A DNA stretch of 64,000 nt. Origin: an uncultured bacterium (lineage in GTDB: Bacteria; Edwardsbacteria; AC1; EtOH8). Below, piece after piece: positions 34,690 through 44,790 of the stretch. The DNA lies in the NCBI GenBank assembly GCA_937863685.1, contig CALMGM010000001.1, forward strand, positions 30,288 to 94,287, given 5' to 3'. How positions within the stretch are numbered: position 1 is the stretch's first letter; each line of letters begins with the position of its first letter. The position numbers and the translations under genes are program-made. Below the pieces are notes generated by a model, which had not been told where the DNA came from, searched no databases, and saw only the letters and a list, made by a program, of their open reading frames with translations.

Positions 34690-35466
34690 CTATTTGCCAA
34701 TAATTTTAACACCTGCTGAGGTCCCTATCCGGTTGGCCCCGGCTTTTATTAGTGCCAGCGCATCCTCGGCGTTCTTAATCCCGCCGGAGGCCTTTACCCC
34801 CAGCTCCGGGCCCACCGTTAATCTCATCAATGAAATATCATCGGCGGTGGCCCCGCCGCTGGAGAATCCGGTGGAGGTCTTCACGAAATGCGCCCCGGCG
34901 CCTTTGGCTATCAGGCAGGCCTCTATCTTCTGTTCATCGTTCAGCAAACAGGTCTCGATGATCACCTTTACTGTTTTTCCCCCCGCCGCCTTCACCACCC
35001 CGGCGATGTCCAGAGAAACCTCCTTATAAAGCCCCGATATCAAGGCTCCGATGTTGATCACCATGTCCACCTCGTCAGCTCCCTGCTCAACTGCCTTTCG
35101 GGCTTCGTCCGACTTCAGGATCGGATCATCGGCCCCCAGCGGGAACCCGCATACCGTGCATAGTTTGACGGGGCTGCCCTTGAGAATACACTTGGCCGCC
35201 GGCAGCCAGTAGGGGTTGATGCACACCGAGCAGAAACCGTGCTTGACCGCCTGGAGACATAGGGTTTTGATGCTCTCTTGATCGGCATCCGGCTTGAGCA
35301 ATGTATGGTCTATATACGGAGTCAGATCTTTCGCCCCGCTGACCCTTTTCGCCCCGGCCAGTTCTTCTTCCAGCGATCGCCAGGCTTGGCTTGCAGACCG
35401 GCTGTAATCGACCCTGATCCCGGCTTGCTTTAAATTTTTGGATATCTCTTCGATCTTGTTTCCCAT
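34690..35466 (-). CDS. deoC: Deoxyribose-phosphate aldolase
   Basis: A 258-aa aldolase. It has [11 protein letters not shown], the [10 protein letters not shown] lysine segment, the Schiff-base lysine in [14 protein letters not shown] and the phosphate-binding [14 protein letters not shown]. It splits deoxyribose-5-phosphate into glyceraldehyde-3-phosphate and acetaldehyde. An N-terminal extension of about 45 residues precedes the usual aldolase core. A GGGG ribosome site precedes the ATG. It is followed by a strong terminator. Confidence 0.95.
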   Translation of the reverse strand: MGNKIEEISKNLKQAGIRVDYSRSASQAWRSLEEELAGAKRVSGAKDLTPYIDHTLLKPDADQESIKTLCLQAVKHGFCSVCINPYWLPAAKCILKGSPVKLCTVCGFPLGADDPILKSDEARKAVEQGADEVDMVINIGALISGLYKEVSLDIAGVVKAAGGKTVKVIIETCLLNDEQKIEACLIAKGAGAHFVKTSTGFSSGGATADDISLMRLTVGPELGVKASGGIKNAEDALALIKAGANRIGTSAGVKIIGK

Positions 35467-35476
35467 CTTTTCCCCT

Positions 35477-37810
35477 CTATTCTATCATGCTTGAATATTT
35501 GATATTCTCACCGTCGGTCTCGACAATGACCGCCCCGTGCTGATCGGTCCTGAATATTTTGGAGCCGCATTCTGCATAGTGATCAAGTGCCTCCCGGGCG
35601 GGGTGCCCGAATCGGTTATTCTCACCGACCGAAATTATAGCCAGCTCGGGGTTGATGATCTCCGCCAGCTCCGCCGGATTATTGGGCCGGGCCCCATGGT
35701 GGGGCACTTTGAGCACCTTGCATCTTCCCAGCAGCCCCTTCTGCAGCAGGATCTCCTCCAGCTCCGGCCCCATATCCCCGGGGAACAATATATTGGTCCG
35801 ACCGTACTGGAGATAAAAGATCAGGGACGATTCGTTGCCGTTGGGAGCGCTGTCCCCCCGGGAGTAAAGGAATCCCCGGGCCGGCCAGATTCCGCACAAA
35901 GTATCGTAGCCTGAAACGGATACCAGCACGACATTTCCCTGCTTGGCCTGTTCCAAAGAACGATTGAACATCGGCTGGCTGCTGGGATGATCGCTGGTTA
36001 TCAGCTTCCCTATGGTCACGTGATCCAGCAGGTAGGACAGGCCGCCGCAATGATCGGCGTCGCTGTGGCTGATGAGGGCGCAGTCTATACGGCCGATGCC
36101 CTTTGCCCGCAAGAAAGGCACGATCACGTCGCGTCCGCTGTCGCGGCCCGGGGAGGACATCCCGGCGTCGATCAGGTATTTCTTTCCGTTGGTGAATTCT
36201 ATCAGGGCGCAGTCGCCCTGGCCCACATCCAGAAAGGTGACCATCAGCCCGGCCGGCCGGGCCAGGGCCTGCTGCCATACCAGCACCACGGCCGCCGCCA
36301 TTATCACGGAGATCACCGCCAGACGGGGCTTGCCGGCCCGGCGCCACAGAAATGGCAGCAGGCAGATCCCGGCATACAATGCCAGCTGGGGCCAGGTCAC
36401 GGACGGCCAGTTGATGGTTCCCAATTTCAGCCGGCTGAAGAACGTTACCGATTCCAGCATGGCCCGGGAACAGACATACGCGCTGGCTGCGATGGGCCAG
36501 CTTACCCAGCCGCCCAGGGCATTGAGCAGCACCAGCGTCAGGCCCAGGGCCAGTATCAGCCCGGTCAGCGGCACCACCGCCAGGTTGGCGATCAGCGAGA
36601 TCAGGGGCAGGCGGTGGAAGTGCCTGGCCATCAGCGGGGCGGTGAATATCTGGGCGGCCAGGGATACCGCCAACGGGGTCAGCACCCATTTTCGCAGCAG
36701 GCCGGAATTGGAGATCCTGAAAAGCAATCCTTCGAACGGCCTGGTCAGCAGCAGTATTCCCCCGGTGGCGGCAAAGGACAACTGGAAGCCGATATCCAGG
36801 GCCGCGTCCGGCCAGCCGGCCAGGATCAGCAGGCCGGCCAGTCCCAGCATGTTCAGGCCGTTACCCCGGCGCTCGAACAGCCCTCCCAGCAGCACCGCCC
36901 CCACCATGATAGAGGAGCGGACGATGGAGGGGCTGGCTCCGGCCGCCAAGGTGTAGACGATCAGCCCGGCTACCGTCCCCAGGCTGGCCGCCCGCTTGGG
37001 CAGCTGGAACAACCGCAGCAGGATGAAAATGATGAAGGCCATCAGCGCCGCATGAAGCCCGGACACCGCCAGAACATGGGCGGTCCCGGTGTCTGAAAAG
37101 GCCTCCCGGACGGGCTGGGAGAGGTTGTATCTCTCCCCCAGCAGCAGCCCGGCCAGCAGGGACCCCTGGTCCCCGTCCAGATGGCTTTCGATGGTCCTTC
37201 TGACATACCGGCGCAGAGGGATGATCAGACCGGACATGAAAATATTGCCCGGGGAGCGCGCTACGATCCTATGATGATCGGCGGTGAATACCCCGGACAC
37301 CTCCTGGTGTTCCAGGTACTGCCGGTAATCGAAACCTCCGGGGTTGCGCCTTTCAGCCGCCCTCCGCCAGAGGCCCTCCATGGTCAATGCATCTCCGTAT
37401 TCCGGGCGGTCCCCGCCCTGGATGCCGACATAGGTCATCAATTTCTGATCGGCCTGCTGCCAGTTGGCGCCGTCCTTTCTGGCCTCCACCCGGGAAACGA
37501 ACCTCCATCCCCTATCCGTCCGCCGGGGCTCGGAGATCACCCTGGCCAGCAGGACCTGGTTACTGTCGTTGAGCCAGGCCTGGTCCGGCGGGAGATGCCT
37601 GATTTGATAGCCGGCCAAACCGGCTGACAGCAGGGCCAGATATAAGAAGGGGTCGGCGGATTTTGATTTAAGCTTGTACCCGGCCCAGGCCGCTGTCAGC
37701 GATGCCCCCACCATCAGAGCCGAAAGAACAAAAGGGATGCTGAACGCCGAAGCGGTCAGGATCCCCAGAAGAAAGACCATGAACATTTTCAGGGCCGGGT
37801 ATCTGTCCAT
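35477..37810 (-). CDS. comEC: DNA internalisation protein ComEC/Rec2
   Basis: A 777-aa protein with all three expected parts. The N-terminal membrane segments plus DUF4131-like region ([15 protein letters not shown]) come first. The competence channel domain contains [18 protein letters not shown]. The C-terminal metallo-beta-lactamase domain contains [26 protein letters not shown] (HxDxDH) and VLKVPHHGA. It imports single-stranded DNA during transformation. No other competence gene is nearby. It is the normal length and ends 11 bases before deoC. Confidence 0.95.
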   Translation of the reverse strand: MDRYPALKMFMVFLLGILTASAFSIPFVLSALMVGASLTAAWAGYKLKSKSADPFLYLALLSAGLAGYQIRHLPPDQAWLNDSNQVLLARVISEPRRTDRGWRFVSRVEARKDGANWQQADQKLMTYVGIQGGDRPEYGDALTMEGLWRRAAERRNPGGFDYRQYLEHQEVSGVFTADHHRIVARSPGNIFMSGLIIPLRRYVRRTIESHLDGDQGSLLAGLLLGERYNLSQPVREAFSDTGTAHVLAVSGLHAALMAFIIFILLRLFQLPKRAASLGTVAGLIVYTLAAGASPSIVRSSIMVGAVLLGGLFERRGNGLNMLGLAGLLILAGWPDAALDIGFQLSFAATGGILLLTRPFEGLLFRISNSGLLRKWVLTPLAVSLAAQIFTAPLMARHFHRLPLISLIANLAVVPLTGLILALGLTLVLLNALGGWVSWPIAASAYVCSRAMLESVTFFSRLKLGTINWPSVTWPQLALYAGICLLPFLWRRAGKPRLAVISVIMAAAVVLVWQQALARPAGLMVTFLDVGQGDCALIEFTNGKKYLIDAGMSSPGRDSGRDVIVPFLRAKGIGRIDCALISHSDADHCGGLSYLLDHVTIGKLITSDHPSSQPMFNRSLEQAKQGNVVLVSVSGYDTLCGIWPARGFLYSRGDSAPNGNESSLIFYLQYGRTNILFPGDMGPELEEILLQKGLLGRCKVLKVPHHGARPNNPAELAEIINPELAIISVGENNRFGHPAREALDHYAECGSKIFRTDQHGAVIVETDGENIKYSSMIE

Positions 37811-37821
37811 CTCAAACCATG

Positions 37822-40128
37822 CTAAACGTAGGATATCCTCTGTTTTTCCGGTTTCTTAAGCTTGGACGGAATGGGTTTGGGTTTGGGTGCGGTCTCCACC
37901 TCGGGCTGCGGTTCCGGCGCGGCCTGGTACTGCGGAACCGGGACGGCTGGCTGCACGACGGGACGGGACGGCGGGGCCGGCGGACGCTGAACCGGCGGCG
38001 CCTGGACCTGGGGCGCCGGCCGGGCTGCCGGAGCAGCCTGGGGTGCCGGGGCCGGCGGCTGGGGCACCGGGCGGACGGGCGGTTGTTGAACCGCCTGCGG
38101 GCCCGGCCGAGGCGGCGGCGGAGCTGCGACAGGAGCAGGTTTGGGCGGGGCCGCAGCCACCAGGGAGGCCCTCAGGGACTGCAGCCTCTGCCCCACATCC
38201 TTGAAGTTGACATCGGTGGCGTAGATGTCCTCCAAGGTCTTGACGGCGTTGGGTATCTCTCCGGCCTGCTCGTAGGCCTGGGCCAGGTTGTACCGCAGGC
38301 CGATATAATCCTCATCGCTGTACCCCGGGGTGGATATTCCCCGCTCCAGCTGTTTGATGGCGAACCTGGGCTCCCCCCGTTCCAGGAAGCAGAGCCCCAG
38401 CATCTCGAAGGCCTTCAGGCGTTCCTTCTCTCCCTTGGAGGCTATCTGGAACTCGGCGATGGCCTCTTCCACCAGGCCCATCTCCTTGTAGGCGATGCCC
38501 AGGTCGTAATGACCCTGAAAGTCCTCCTGATTTATGCTCTGGTAGACGCCCTCCTTGAACTCGGCCAGGATGTCCTGTAATGAAAGGAATTCCTCCTGGG
38601 CCCCGGGAGCCGTGGCCGGCTCTTCGTCGGCCACACTGAATTTGACCCGGGACTGACGACCGCCCTCCACGATCTCCCGCCCCCAATGGACATCGTCGCC
38701 GGCCTCCGGCTGGGCCGGCTGACCGTGGAACTGCGGCTCCTCGGGCTGGGGCTCGCCGTGGTGCATGAAGCTTTCCGGCTGGGCATATTCCGGTTCGGCT
38801 GGAGCCGGGGCTTCCCAGGCCGGCGGAGCCTCGGCCGGGGCGGGTTCCGGCTGCCACGCGGAAGGCTCAGGGGCCGGCTGTTGGAACCCATCGGCCGGAG
38901 ACTCCAGTTCGCTGAAGGATATATCGGAAAGCGGGGCAGCCTGAGGTTGAGCCGTTTCCTGATGGATCTCCATGCCCGGCATTTCAAAGGCTCCCTCCGG
39001 CATCTCCGGCAGCAATAATGACAGGCTCTCCAGGGCATTCTCGTTGACCGGATCTATCTCCAGAACTTTCTGATAGACCGCCGCCGCCTGTTCCCGGAGT
39101 TCCCGGCGGTGCAGGCACTCGGCCAATCCCAGATATGCCTCAATTAAGGCCTCCTGCTGGTTGTCCTGCAGGGCGATCTCCACCAGTTTCTGCCGGCTGC
39201 GCAGTTCCAGAGGCTGCAGATTGGCTATCTTCTTGTATACCTCCACAGCTTTTCCCACGTTGCCGTCGTTCATGTAGCCGTTGGCCGCGGTATGATACTG
39301 GTCCAAGGCCTCCTGGGTGGAACCGATCTCCACCAGCAGGTCGCCCAGCTCGATATTGGTGGCCCAGTCCTGCTTGACTGTTTCCTCTTCCTTGGGCGGT
39401 TCAGGCTCTTTGTCGACCATCAGCTCGGGGGTGGGCTCTTTTTCGACATGGGCTTCGGATCTCTGCTGGGATAATTCCTCGATGATGGCATCGGGCCTGA
39501 CCTCCGGCTGCGCCGGGGACTGGGCCGGGGGGGTCTCGCCTCTCATGCCCCTGACCCTGGCTTCCAGGGATTCGGCCTCTATCACCCGGCCCTGATCCCG
39601 GTAGGCCTTGGCCAGTTGGGAAAATTCCTCGGAGGCCTCGGCGATCTTCTTCTGGGCCAGATACATCTCGGCCAGCTTGGAGCGTACCGCCAGGTTCTGG
39701 GGATTTAACTCCACTATCTGGTGATATACCGGAAAGGCCTCTTCGGATTTGCCCTGCTTGATCTTCCTCTCGGCGTATTCCAGCAGGTTGGTGATGGCCT
39801 CGTTGACCAGCCCCTGCTGAATGTACAGGTCGCCCAGGGTCTTGTATACCTCTGGATCATCCTTGTTGACCCTCAGGATCTTTTTGCAGACCGCAATGGC
39901 ATTGTTGTAAAGGGCGTCAGTGCTGTATCCCCGGACCGCCTCCAGGTAGCTGGAGACGGCTTCTCCGACGTTGGACAATTTCACATAGGCGTCGCCGATG
40001 AAGTTATAGGTGCTGGCGTTGCCGGGCTCCAGTTCCAGCACTTTTTTATATTCGTTGACCGCCTTGGCGAAATCTCCCTTTTGGAAAAATTCGGCTGCCT
40101 TGGCCCTTATTTGATCTACTTTTGCCAT
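37822..40128 (-). CDS. TPR-repeat protein with proline-rich C-terminal region
   Basis: A 768-aa soluble protein with no signal peptide. TPR motifs fill residues about 1-380 (DFAKAVNEYKKVLELEPGN; similar repeats follow) and again about 520-640. Between them and at the end lie low-complexity stretches rich in Pro, Ala, Glu and Gln; the last 100 residues are almost a Pro/Ala linker ending in a basic LKKPEKQRISYV. The paralogue at 41062-42591 has the same layout, and an ExeA-type ATPase lies between them. It is likely a scaffold; the function is unknown. Confidence 0.75.
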   Translation of the reverse strand: MAKVDQIRAKAAEFFQKGDFAKAVNEYKKVLELEPGNASTYNFIGDAYVKLSNVGEAVSSYLEAVRGYSTDALYNNAIAVCKKILRVNKDDPEVYKTLGDLYIQQGLVNEAITNLLEYAERKIKQGKSEEAFPVYHQIVELNPQNLAVRSKLAEMYLAQKKIAEASEEFSQLAKAYRDQGRVIEAESLEARVRGMRGETPPAQSPAQPEVRPDAIIEELSQQRSEAHVEKEPTPELMVDKEPEPPKEEETVKQDWATNIELGDLLVEIGSTQEALDQYHTAANGYMNDGNVGKAVEVYKKIANLQPLELRSRQKLVEIALQDNQQEALIEAYLGLAECLHRRELREQAAAVYQKVLEIDPVNENALESLSLLLPEMPEGAFEMPGMEIHQETAQPQAAPLSDISFSELESPADGFQQPAPEPSAWQPEPAPAEAPPAWEAPAPAEPEYAQPESFMHHGEPQPEEPQFHGQPAQPEAGDDVHWGREIVEGGRQSRVKFSVADEEPATAPGAQEEFLSLQDILAEFKEGVYQSINQEDFQGHYDLGIAYKEMGLVEEAIAEFQIASKGEKERLKAFEMLGLCFLERGEPRFAIKQLERGISTPGYSDEDYIGLRYNLAQAYEQAGEIPNAVKTLEDIYATDVNFKDVGQRLQSLRASLVAAAPPKPAPVAAPPPPRPGPQAVQQPPVRPVPQPPAPAPQAAPAARPAPQVQAPPVQRPPAPPSRPVVQPAVPVPQYQAAPEPQPEVETAPKPKPIPSKLKKPEKQRISYV

Positions 40129-40167
40129 CGTACCATTTATCGTTTTATCAATTTATTCCGAAGAGGA

Positions 40168-41043
40168 TCAGAATCCGTAAGCGTTGTCCTGGGCTCCCGA
40201 GGCCACTCCAGCCGTCATCTCTGCGCCGTCGTCCAGCCCCAGATTGTTGGCCACAATCTGGATGACCGAGGCATCCAGCAGGTCCTTCTCCTGCAGGCAG
40301 CCCTCCATCAGGGCGTTGTCGCAGATGGCATTTATCAGCCGGGGGCAGCCCTGGGAATACCGGGCGATAAGTTCGTAGGCGGTGTCGGTGAAGAGCTCCT
40401 CCTCCCGGCCGGCCACCACCAGCCGGTGCTGGACGTACTCCCGGACCGCCGCCTCGTCCAACGGGCCCAAGTGGTATTTGACCGAAACCCTCTGGTTGAG
40501 CGAGACATCCACCAGCAGGTTCTGGTTGACCTCGTTCATGCCGAACAGGATGAAAGTTATCAGACGGGCATCGGAGAGCTCCAGGTTCAGAAGGCCGCGG
40601 ATCTCCTCCAGCATGGCCTGGCCCCGCAGCAGGTTGGCCTCGTCGATCAGGATCACCGCCTTCCGGCCCTCGGCATGGATCTCCATCAGCCGCCGGGCCA
40701 GGGCCGATGACACCTGGGTCTTGTCGTCGGACGTCTCCTTGACATCCAGCAGGGCGCTCACCCTCCGGAGGAACCACAAAGGGCTGAAATCCCCATGGGT
40801 CAGCACCAGCAGGGCGGTCTCGAACCGGCCGTCCTCCCGCAGGATCTCCAGCAGACGCCGGGCCAGCATGGTCTTTCCGGTGCCCACCTCCCCGGTCAGC
40901 ACCCCCAACCCCCTCATCCGCTCGGCCACATGGGCCAGATGCATGATGGCATGGCTGTGCTGGGGGCTGTCGTAATAGAACCGACTGTCGGGAATATTGG
41001 AAAAAGGATCGTCGTTAAGCTTGAAAAATCTCTCGTAGTCCAT
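40168..41043 (-). CDS. ExeA/GspA-type AAA ATPase
   Basis: A 291-aa ATPase starting MDYERFFKLNDDPFSNIPDS, the usual ExeA/DamX-type opening. Walker A is GEVGTGKTML and Walker B is VILIDEANLL; sensor and lid segments follow (LFGMNEVNQNLL; GCPRLINAICDNAL). An AGGAGG ribosome site precedes the ATG. ExeA proteins help assemble type II secretion secretins, but related ATPases serve in other systems; no secretin is visible here. It sits between two TPR genes with gaps of 18 and 39 bases, so the three form an operon. Confidence 0.85.
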   Translation of the reverse strand: MDYERFFKLNDDPFSNIPDSRFYYDSPQHSHAIMHLAHVAERMRGLGVLTGEVGTGKTMLARRLLEILREDGRFETALLVLTHGDFSPLWFLRRVSALLDVKETSDDKTQVSSALARRLMEIHAEGRKAVILIDEANLLRGQAMLEEIRGLLNLELSDARLITFILFGMNEVNQNLLVDVSLNQRVSVKYHLGPLDEAAVREYVQHRLVVAGREEELFTDTAYELIARYSQGCPRLINAICDNALMEGCLQEKDLLDASVIQIVANNLGLDDGAEMTAGVASGAQDNAYGF

Positions 41044-41061
41044 TAGGTCCTCCTAAAATTA

Positions 41062-42591
41062 TTACAGGAAGGAAAGCCCCTTGTCTTTCTGGCTGAGGAC
41101 TATCGGTGCCGGTTCCGGTGCGGACCCGGCATCCGGCTCGAGAGCGGTCTCCTCCGCCAGCAGTTCGGCCGACTGATAAGAACCATCTTCGCCCTGGTCG
41201 GCCGGGATATAGCGATCTTGGTCGGTCTCTTCCAAAGAAGTGGACCCCGATTCGGCCGGGAGGGATTCTTCCCCGCCGGCGGATGGGATAGCTGTTTGCG
41301 GGATCACTTCGACTGTGAGAACCGGTTCGGCGGCAGCTTCAGCCCCGGCTCTAGTTGCTGCCGGACTGGCAGCCGACGGTTCCGGCAGAGAACTCGCGGT
41401 TTGGTGCGGAACCTTGAACTTGCTCTCCAGGTCCCTCAGGCGTTTGGCGACATCCTTGTAGGTGATATCGATGATGTAGACCTGCTCATACTCATATAGA
41501 GCCTTCTGGAAATCGCCCAGCTGTTCATGAGCCACCCCCAGGTTGTAATGCAGACCCACATATTCATTGTCCAGAAATTTCCTGATGGAGAGGCCTTGGC
41601 TGAGCACCTCCTTGGCCAAACCGTAATCACCCTGTTCCAGAAAGGAGACCGCCAGCATCTCGAATCCCTTCAGCTGCCGGCCGCCGCCTTTGATGGAATT
41701 CTGGAACTCGACAATAGCCTCGTCCTTCAAGCCCTCCTGCCGGAAAAGCATGCCCAGATCGTAATAAGGCTCATAGGTCTCATTAATCTTGTCCCACACC
41801 AGTTCCTGAAAATTCTTGCCGGCCTCCAGGAGTTCCGACTGCAATTTTTTATCATCCGCGACGCTGTCCTCGGAGGAGGAAAGCACCTTGGACAGAGCCT
41901 CCTCGTTGCCGGGATCGCGCTCCAGGATCTTCTGGTAGACAGCCTTGGCTTTACGGGTAAAACCCTTTCGCTGCAGCACCCGGGCATAACTCTGCTGGGT
42001 CTCAATAATCTTCTTGGCCTGGCCCATCTTCAGGGCCACGTCCACCAACCGGCGGTAAGGCACAATGTCCGCCGGCTCCGGGGCATCCTCCGAATTATCG
42101 GAAACGGCCTGGTCCGCCAATTGACGTATCTTCCGGCAGCTCTCCCCTAAGGATGAATTCTCCGGAACAGAATCGGTTATCCGCTGGTATACCGCAGCCA
42201 TGGCGGTAAAATCGGAACGGATCTTAAGCTGATCGGCATAGCGGATCCATTCCCGGACGGCCCCGCTTTTCAACCCCAGGTTATGGTAACCCTCAGCTAT
42301 CTTATTATATAACTCTATCCTATCCTTGTCAATAGACAAAATCTTCTTAGAGGCGGCTATCACCCGGCTGAAGTCCCTGGACTTCTCCGAAAGCCTCAGG
42401 GTCTTCTCGTACATATCCAGCCCCTTGCGGTCCTCCCCCAGTTGCTGATAGATATTGGCCAGGGTCAGGGTGAATTCGGAATTCTCCGGCTCGATGGAGG
42501 CGATCTGCTCCACCGCCCTTCTGGCCTTTTCCCACTCGGCTTTCTGGTAAAAGTTGCGGGCCTGCTCTTTTAAGCGGTTTATCTCAGCCAT
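41062..42591 (-). CDS. TPR-repeat protein
   Basis: A 509-aa cytosolic protein with TPR repeats at about 1-180 and 190-390 (for example GFTRKAKAVYQKILERDPGNEE trimmed to its pattern A-x-x-x-Y-x-x-x-L). An acidic, Ser/Glu-rich tail follows. It shares layout and motifs with the TPR protein at 37822-40128 (EGLKDEAIVEFQNSIKG here against GLVEEAIAEFQIASKG there), so they are probably paralogues. First gene of the TPR-ATPase-TPR module. Confidence 0.75.
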   Translation of the reverse strand: MAEINRLKEQARNFYQKAEWEKARRAVEQIASIEPENSEFTLTLANIYQQLGEDRKGLDMYEKTLRLSEKSRDFSRVIAASKKILSIDKDRIELYNKIAEGYHNLGLKSGAVREWIRYADQLKIRSDFTAMAAVYQRITDSVPENSSLGESCRKIRQLADQAVSDNSEDAPEPADIVPYRRLVDVALKMGQAKKIIETQQSYARVLQRKGFTRKAKAVYQKILERDPGNEEALSKVLSSSEDSVADDKKLQSELLEAGKNFQELVWDKINETYEPYYDLGMLFRQEGLKDEAIVEFQNSIKGGGRQLKGFEMLAVSFLEQGDYGLAKEVLSQGLSIRKFLDNEYVGLHYNLGVAHEQLGDFQKALYEYEQVYIIDITYKDVAKRLRDLESKFKVPHQTASSLPEPSAASPAATRAGAEAAAEPVLTVEVIPQTAIPSAGGEESLPAESGSTSLEETDQDRYIPADQGEDGSYQSAELLAEETALEPDAGSAPEPAPIVLSQKDKGLSFL

Positions 42592-42657
42592 TATACAAGT
42601 ATTCCAAAACCGTTATCCATAATAAGACATTATAAATGACTTGACGGCAAAATACAA

Positions 42658-44331
42658 TTATATTTTTATATTTTTCATCACCGACAGCTGGATGGCATCG
42701 CACAGATCGGCCGATTCCTTCTTCAGGCCCTGACATTCCTTTACATGGCTGTCTTTGAAAGCCTGGTCCTTTATTGACCCCAGATTTATCAGGACGTTCA
42801 GCACCGCCCCCTCCACCCCGGTTTTAGCCATCAGGGCGGCCACCCCGGCATCGGAGGCCGAGTTGGCATTGCCCTTCTGGGCGGCGGTCAGGGATATCTT
42901 CATGGCCTCCAGGCAGGTCTGCGCGGTCTGCAGGGGAACCGCCGCCGCCTTTTTATAGCCATCCTCCATGGCAGCCTCGCGGGCGGCCTTCTGTTCCGGT
43001 GTGGTTTTTGGCAGACGCATGGCTTCCATCAGGTGGTTGAAGGCGTTGGTGTCCTCGTCGACAGCCTTGGCCAGCTTATCCTTGATCTCCTGGCCCTTCT
43101 CGGCCAGATCAGACATCTCTTTCCAGACCTTTTCGTAACCTGCCTTGCCGACGGTAAGATTAGCCACCATGGCCGAGAGTGCCGCGCACAGGCTGCCGGC
43201 CAAAGCCGCCACCGAGCCGCCGCCCGGGGCCGGGGATTCCGAGGAAACCTCGTCCACAAAATCCCTGGCGGTCATGGACATCAGCGGGGCTGGTTTTAGG
43301 AAGTTGTATTCCACGATCTTCTTGGCCGGGTCGAACTCGGACAACTGGTCCAGCCCCAGCGAGCGGATTGCTATTTCCACCAGCTCCTTCTCCGGCACCC
43401 CGGCCGATTTGCCCTGTTTTTTCAGGTAAAATCTCCCGGCGTCCAGCATGGGCTTCAAGGGGATGAGTCCCACCAGTTCCGAGCCGGTGACTATCAGGCC
43501 CAGCTTTTCCGCCTCCTCCCGGGCGGTCTCGAAGACCACGTGCAATGGCGTGGTGTTGTAGTTGATCAGGTTGATGGACACCTGGGCCTGGCGGTATTGC
43601 TCGATGTACCAGCCGATGGCCCGCACCGCCTTGAGTCTTCCCGGAACCTTGACGGTGTTGCCCTTTTCGTCCTTGACCAGCTTGCCCGAGGCGTCCTTCT
43701 TGGCCCGGCCGCCCTCGCGGATGTTGAGGGCGATCTCGTTGGCCAGTTTCTTGTCCTTGCTGTTGACATTGACGTTGTAGGCTATTAAAAATTCCCGGGC
43801 TCCCACCACGCTGGCCCCCCATTTTTGCTTGAACTTGGCCGGCCCGAAATCTGGTTTCCACTTGGGGTCTTTCAGCTTTTCTTCCAGTGCCTCGTATTCT
43901 CCGGTGCGGATGTCGGCCAGACTCTGGCGCTCCGGCGAGGCCGCGGCGAATTCATAGAGGTAGACCGGGATGTCCAGTTCCTCTCCCAGCCGTTTACCCA
44001 GATCTTTGGCTATCTGCACACAGTCGTCCATGCTTACGCCGGAGACCGGCACGAAGGGGCAGACGTCCATGGCGCCCATCCGGGGATGGGCCCCGCTGTG
44101 GGTGGACATGTCTATCAGCTCGTGGGCCTTCTTGGCGGCCTGGAAAGCGGCCTCCTTGACACCTTCCGGCGTTCCCACGAAAGTGTAGACGGTGCGGTTG
44201 GTATCGGCCCCGGGATCGACATCCAAAAGCTTGACATCGGACACCGAACGAACGGCGTCGGAGATGGCATCGATTACCTTGCGGTCGCGGCCCTCGGAAA
44301 AATTAGGGACGCATTCTACCAGCTTGGTCAT
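42658..44331 (-). CDS. ftcD: Glutamate formimidoyltransferase / formimidoyltetrahydrofolate cyclodeaminase fusion
   Basis: A 557-aa bifunctional enzyme. Residues 1-180 form the formiminotransferase N-terminal domain (VECVPNFSEGRD, SGAHPRMGAMDVCPF); about 180-330 is its C-terminal subdomain. From about 350 it is the cyclodeaminase (DFVDEVSSESPAPGGGSVAA). It moves the formimino group from formimidoylglutamate to tetrahydrofolate and then releases ammonia to give 5,10-methenyl-THF, the last step of this histidine pathway. An AGGAGT ribosome site precedes the ATG. The fused arrangement is known from animals and several bacteria. Confidence 0.95.
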   Translation of the reverse strand: MTKLVECVPNFSEGRDRKVIDAISDAVRSVSDVKLLDVDPGADTNRTVYTFVGTPEGVKEAAFQAAKKAHELIDMSTHSGAHPRMGAMDVCPFVPVSGVSMDDCVQIAKDLGKRLGEELDIPVYLYEFAAASPERQSLADIRTGEYEALEEKLKDPKWKPDFGPAKFKQKWGASVVGAREFLIAYNVNVNSKDKKLANEIALNIREGGRAKKDASGKLVKDEKGNTVKVPGRLKAVRAIGWYIEQYRQAQVSINLINYNTTPLHVVFETAREEAEKLGLIVTGSELVGLIPLKPMLDAGRFYLKKQGKSAGVPEKELVEIAIRSLGLDQLSEFDPAKKIVEYNFLKPAPLMSMTARDFVDEVSSESPAPGGGSVAALAGSLCAALSAMVANLTVGKAGYEKVWKEMSDLAEKGQEIKDKLAKAVDEDTNAFNHLMEAMRLPKTTPEQKAAREAAMEDGYKKAAAVPLQTAQTCLEAMKISLTAAQKGNANSASDAGVAALMAKTGVEGAVLNVLINLGSIKDQAFKDSHVKECQGLKKESADLCDAIQLSVMKNIKI

Positions 44332-44348
44332 GTTGACTCCTGCATATA

Positions 44349-44781
44349 TATTGACATTGATTGTAATTAATCGACATTAGGCCTGTCTTTTGTGCCTGTG
44401 GCATTGATGTAATTGTTCAGTTTTATGGCCAGAGTTGTATGTCTCTTCAGGTATTCATCAAGTATTTGCGGGGATACATATCCGCGCTTATTGCTGAAAA
44501 GCATATGGGCTTTTGTCTCGTATAAGGAACCTCTGGCGATCCGACAAAACTGTTTGTTCTCTTTGTAATGGTATCTTCCGAACCCCTCGGCAATGTTACT
44601 GTAAACGGATGTCTATGCTCTTCTGAGTTGCGATGTAAGATTATATTTCTCATCTTCCGGAAACTTGGCAGTAAGCTCATAAATCCAGTCAGCAAGTTCT
44701 ACGGCCAATTGGTAAATAATCAGATCAGTGAAATCTTGTATCTTGCTCATCATAATAACCCAATGTCAACCAATGTCAATA
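44349..44781 (-). mobile_element. Candidate small cassette with 15-bp inverted repeats around a four-helix-bundle gene
   Basis: TATTGACATTGATTG (44349-44363) and, inverted, TATTGACATTGGTTG (44767-44781) match at 14 of 15 positions. They flank exactly the broken four-helix-bundle gene and its short leader. No transposase is present. The unit lies between hutI and ftcD. It may be a non-autonomous element or chance; nothing else of this type is in the window for comparison. Confidence 0.4.
44367..44750 (-). pseudogene. Four-helix-bundle (23S rRNA IVS-type) protein gene broken by an in-frame TAG
   Basis: Read from the ATG at 44750, the frame gives SKIQDFTDLIIYQLAVELAD and later YNLTSQLRRA, then TAG at 44615-44613 (codon 46). 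It continues in the same frame with TSVYSNIAEGFGRY and QFCRIARGSLYETKAHM to TAA at 44367. Both halves are clear parts of the roughly 120-aa four-helix-bundle family known from rRNA intervening sequences; LRRAxxSVxSNIAEG is its best-conserved block. TAG ends other genes here, for example glmM, so recoding is unlikely and the gene is probably dead, or makes only fragments. Confidence 0.85.
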
Positions 44782-44790
44782 AATGTCCAT

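Noticed and set aside
37822..38160. Proline-rich end of the TPR protein as a DNA tandem repeat or CRISPR
   Set aside because: The similarity comes from repeated Pro/Ala codons without regular unit length or spacers. I saw no CRISPR array anywhere in the window.
44613..44615. TAG in the four-helix-bundle gene read as a recoded codon
   Set aside because: TAG is used as a normal stop (for example at the end of glmM), and no other in-frame TAG is seen in conserved genes.
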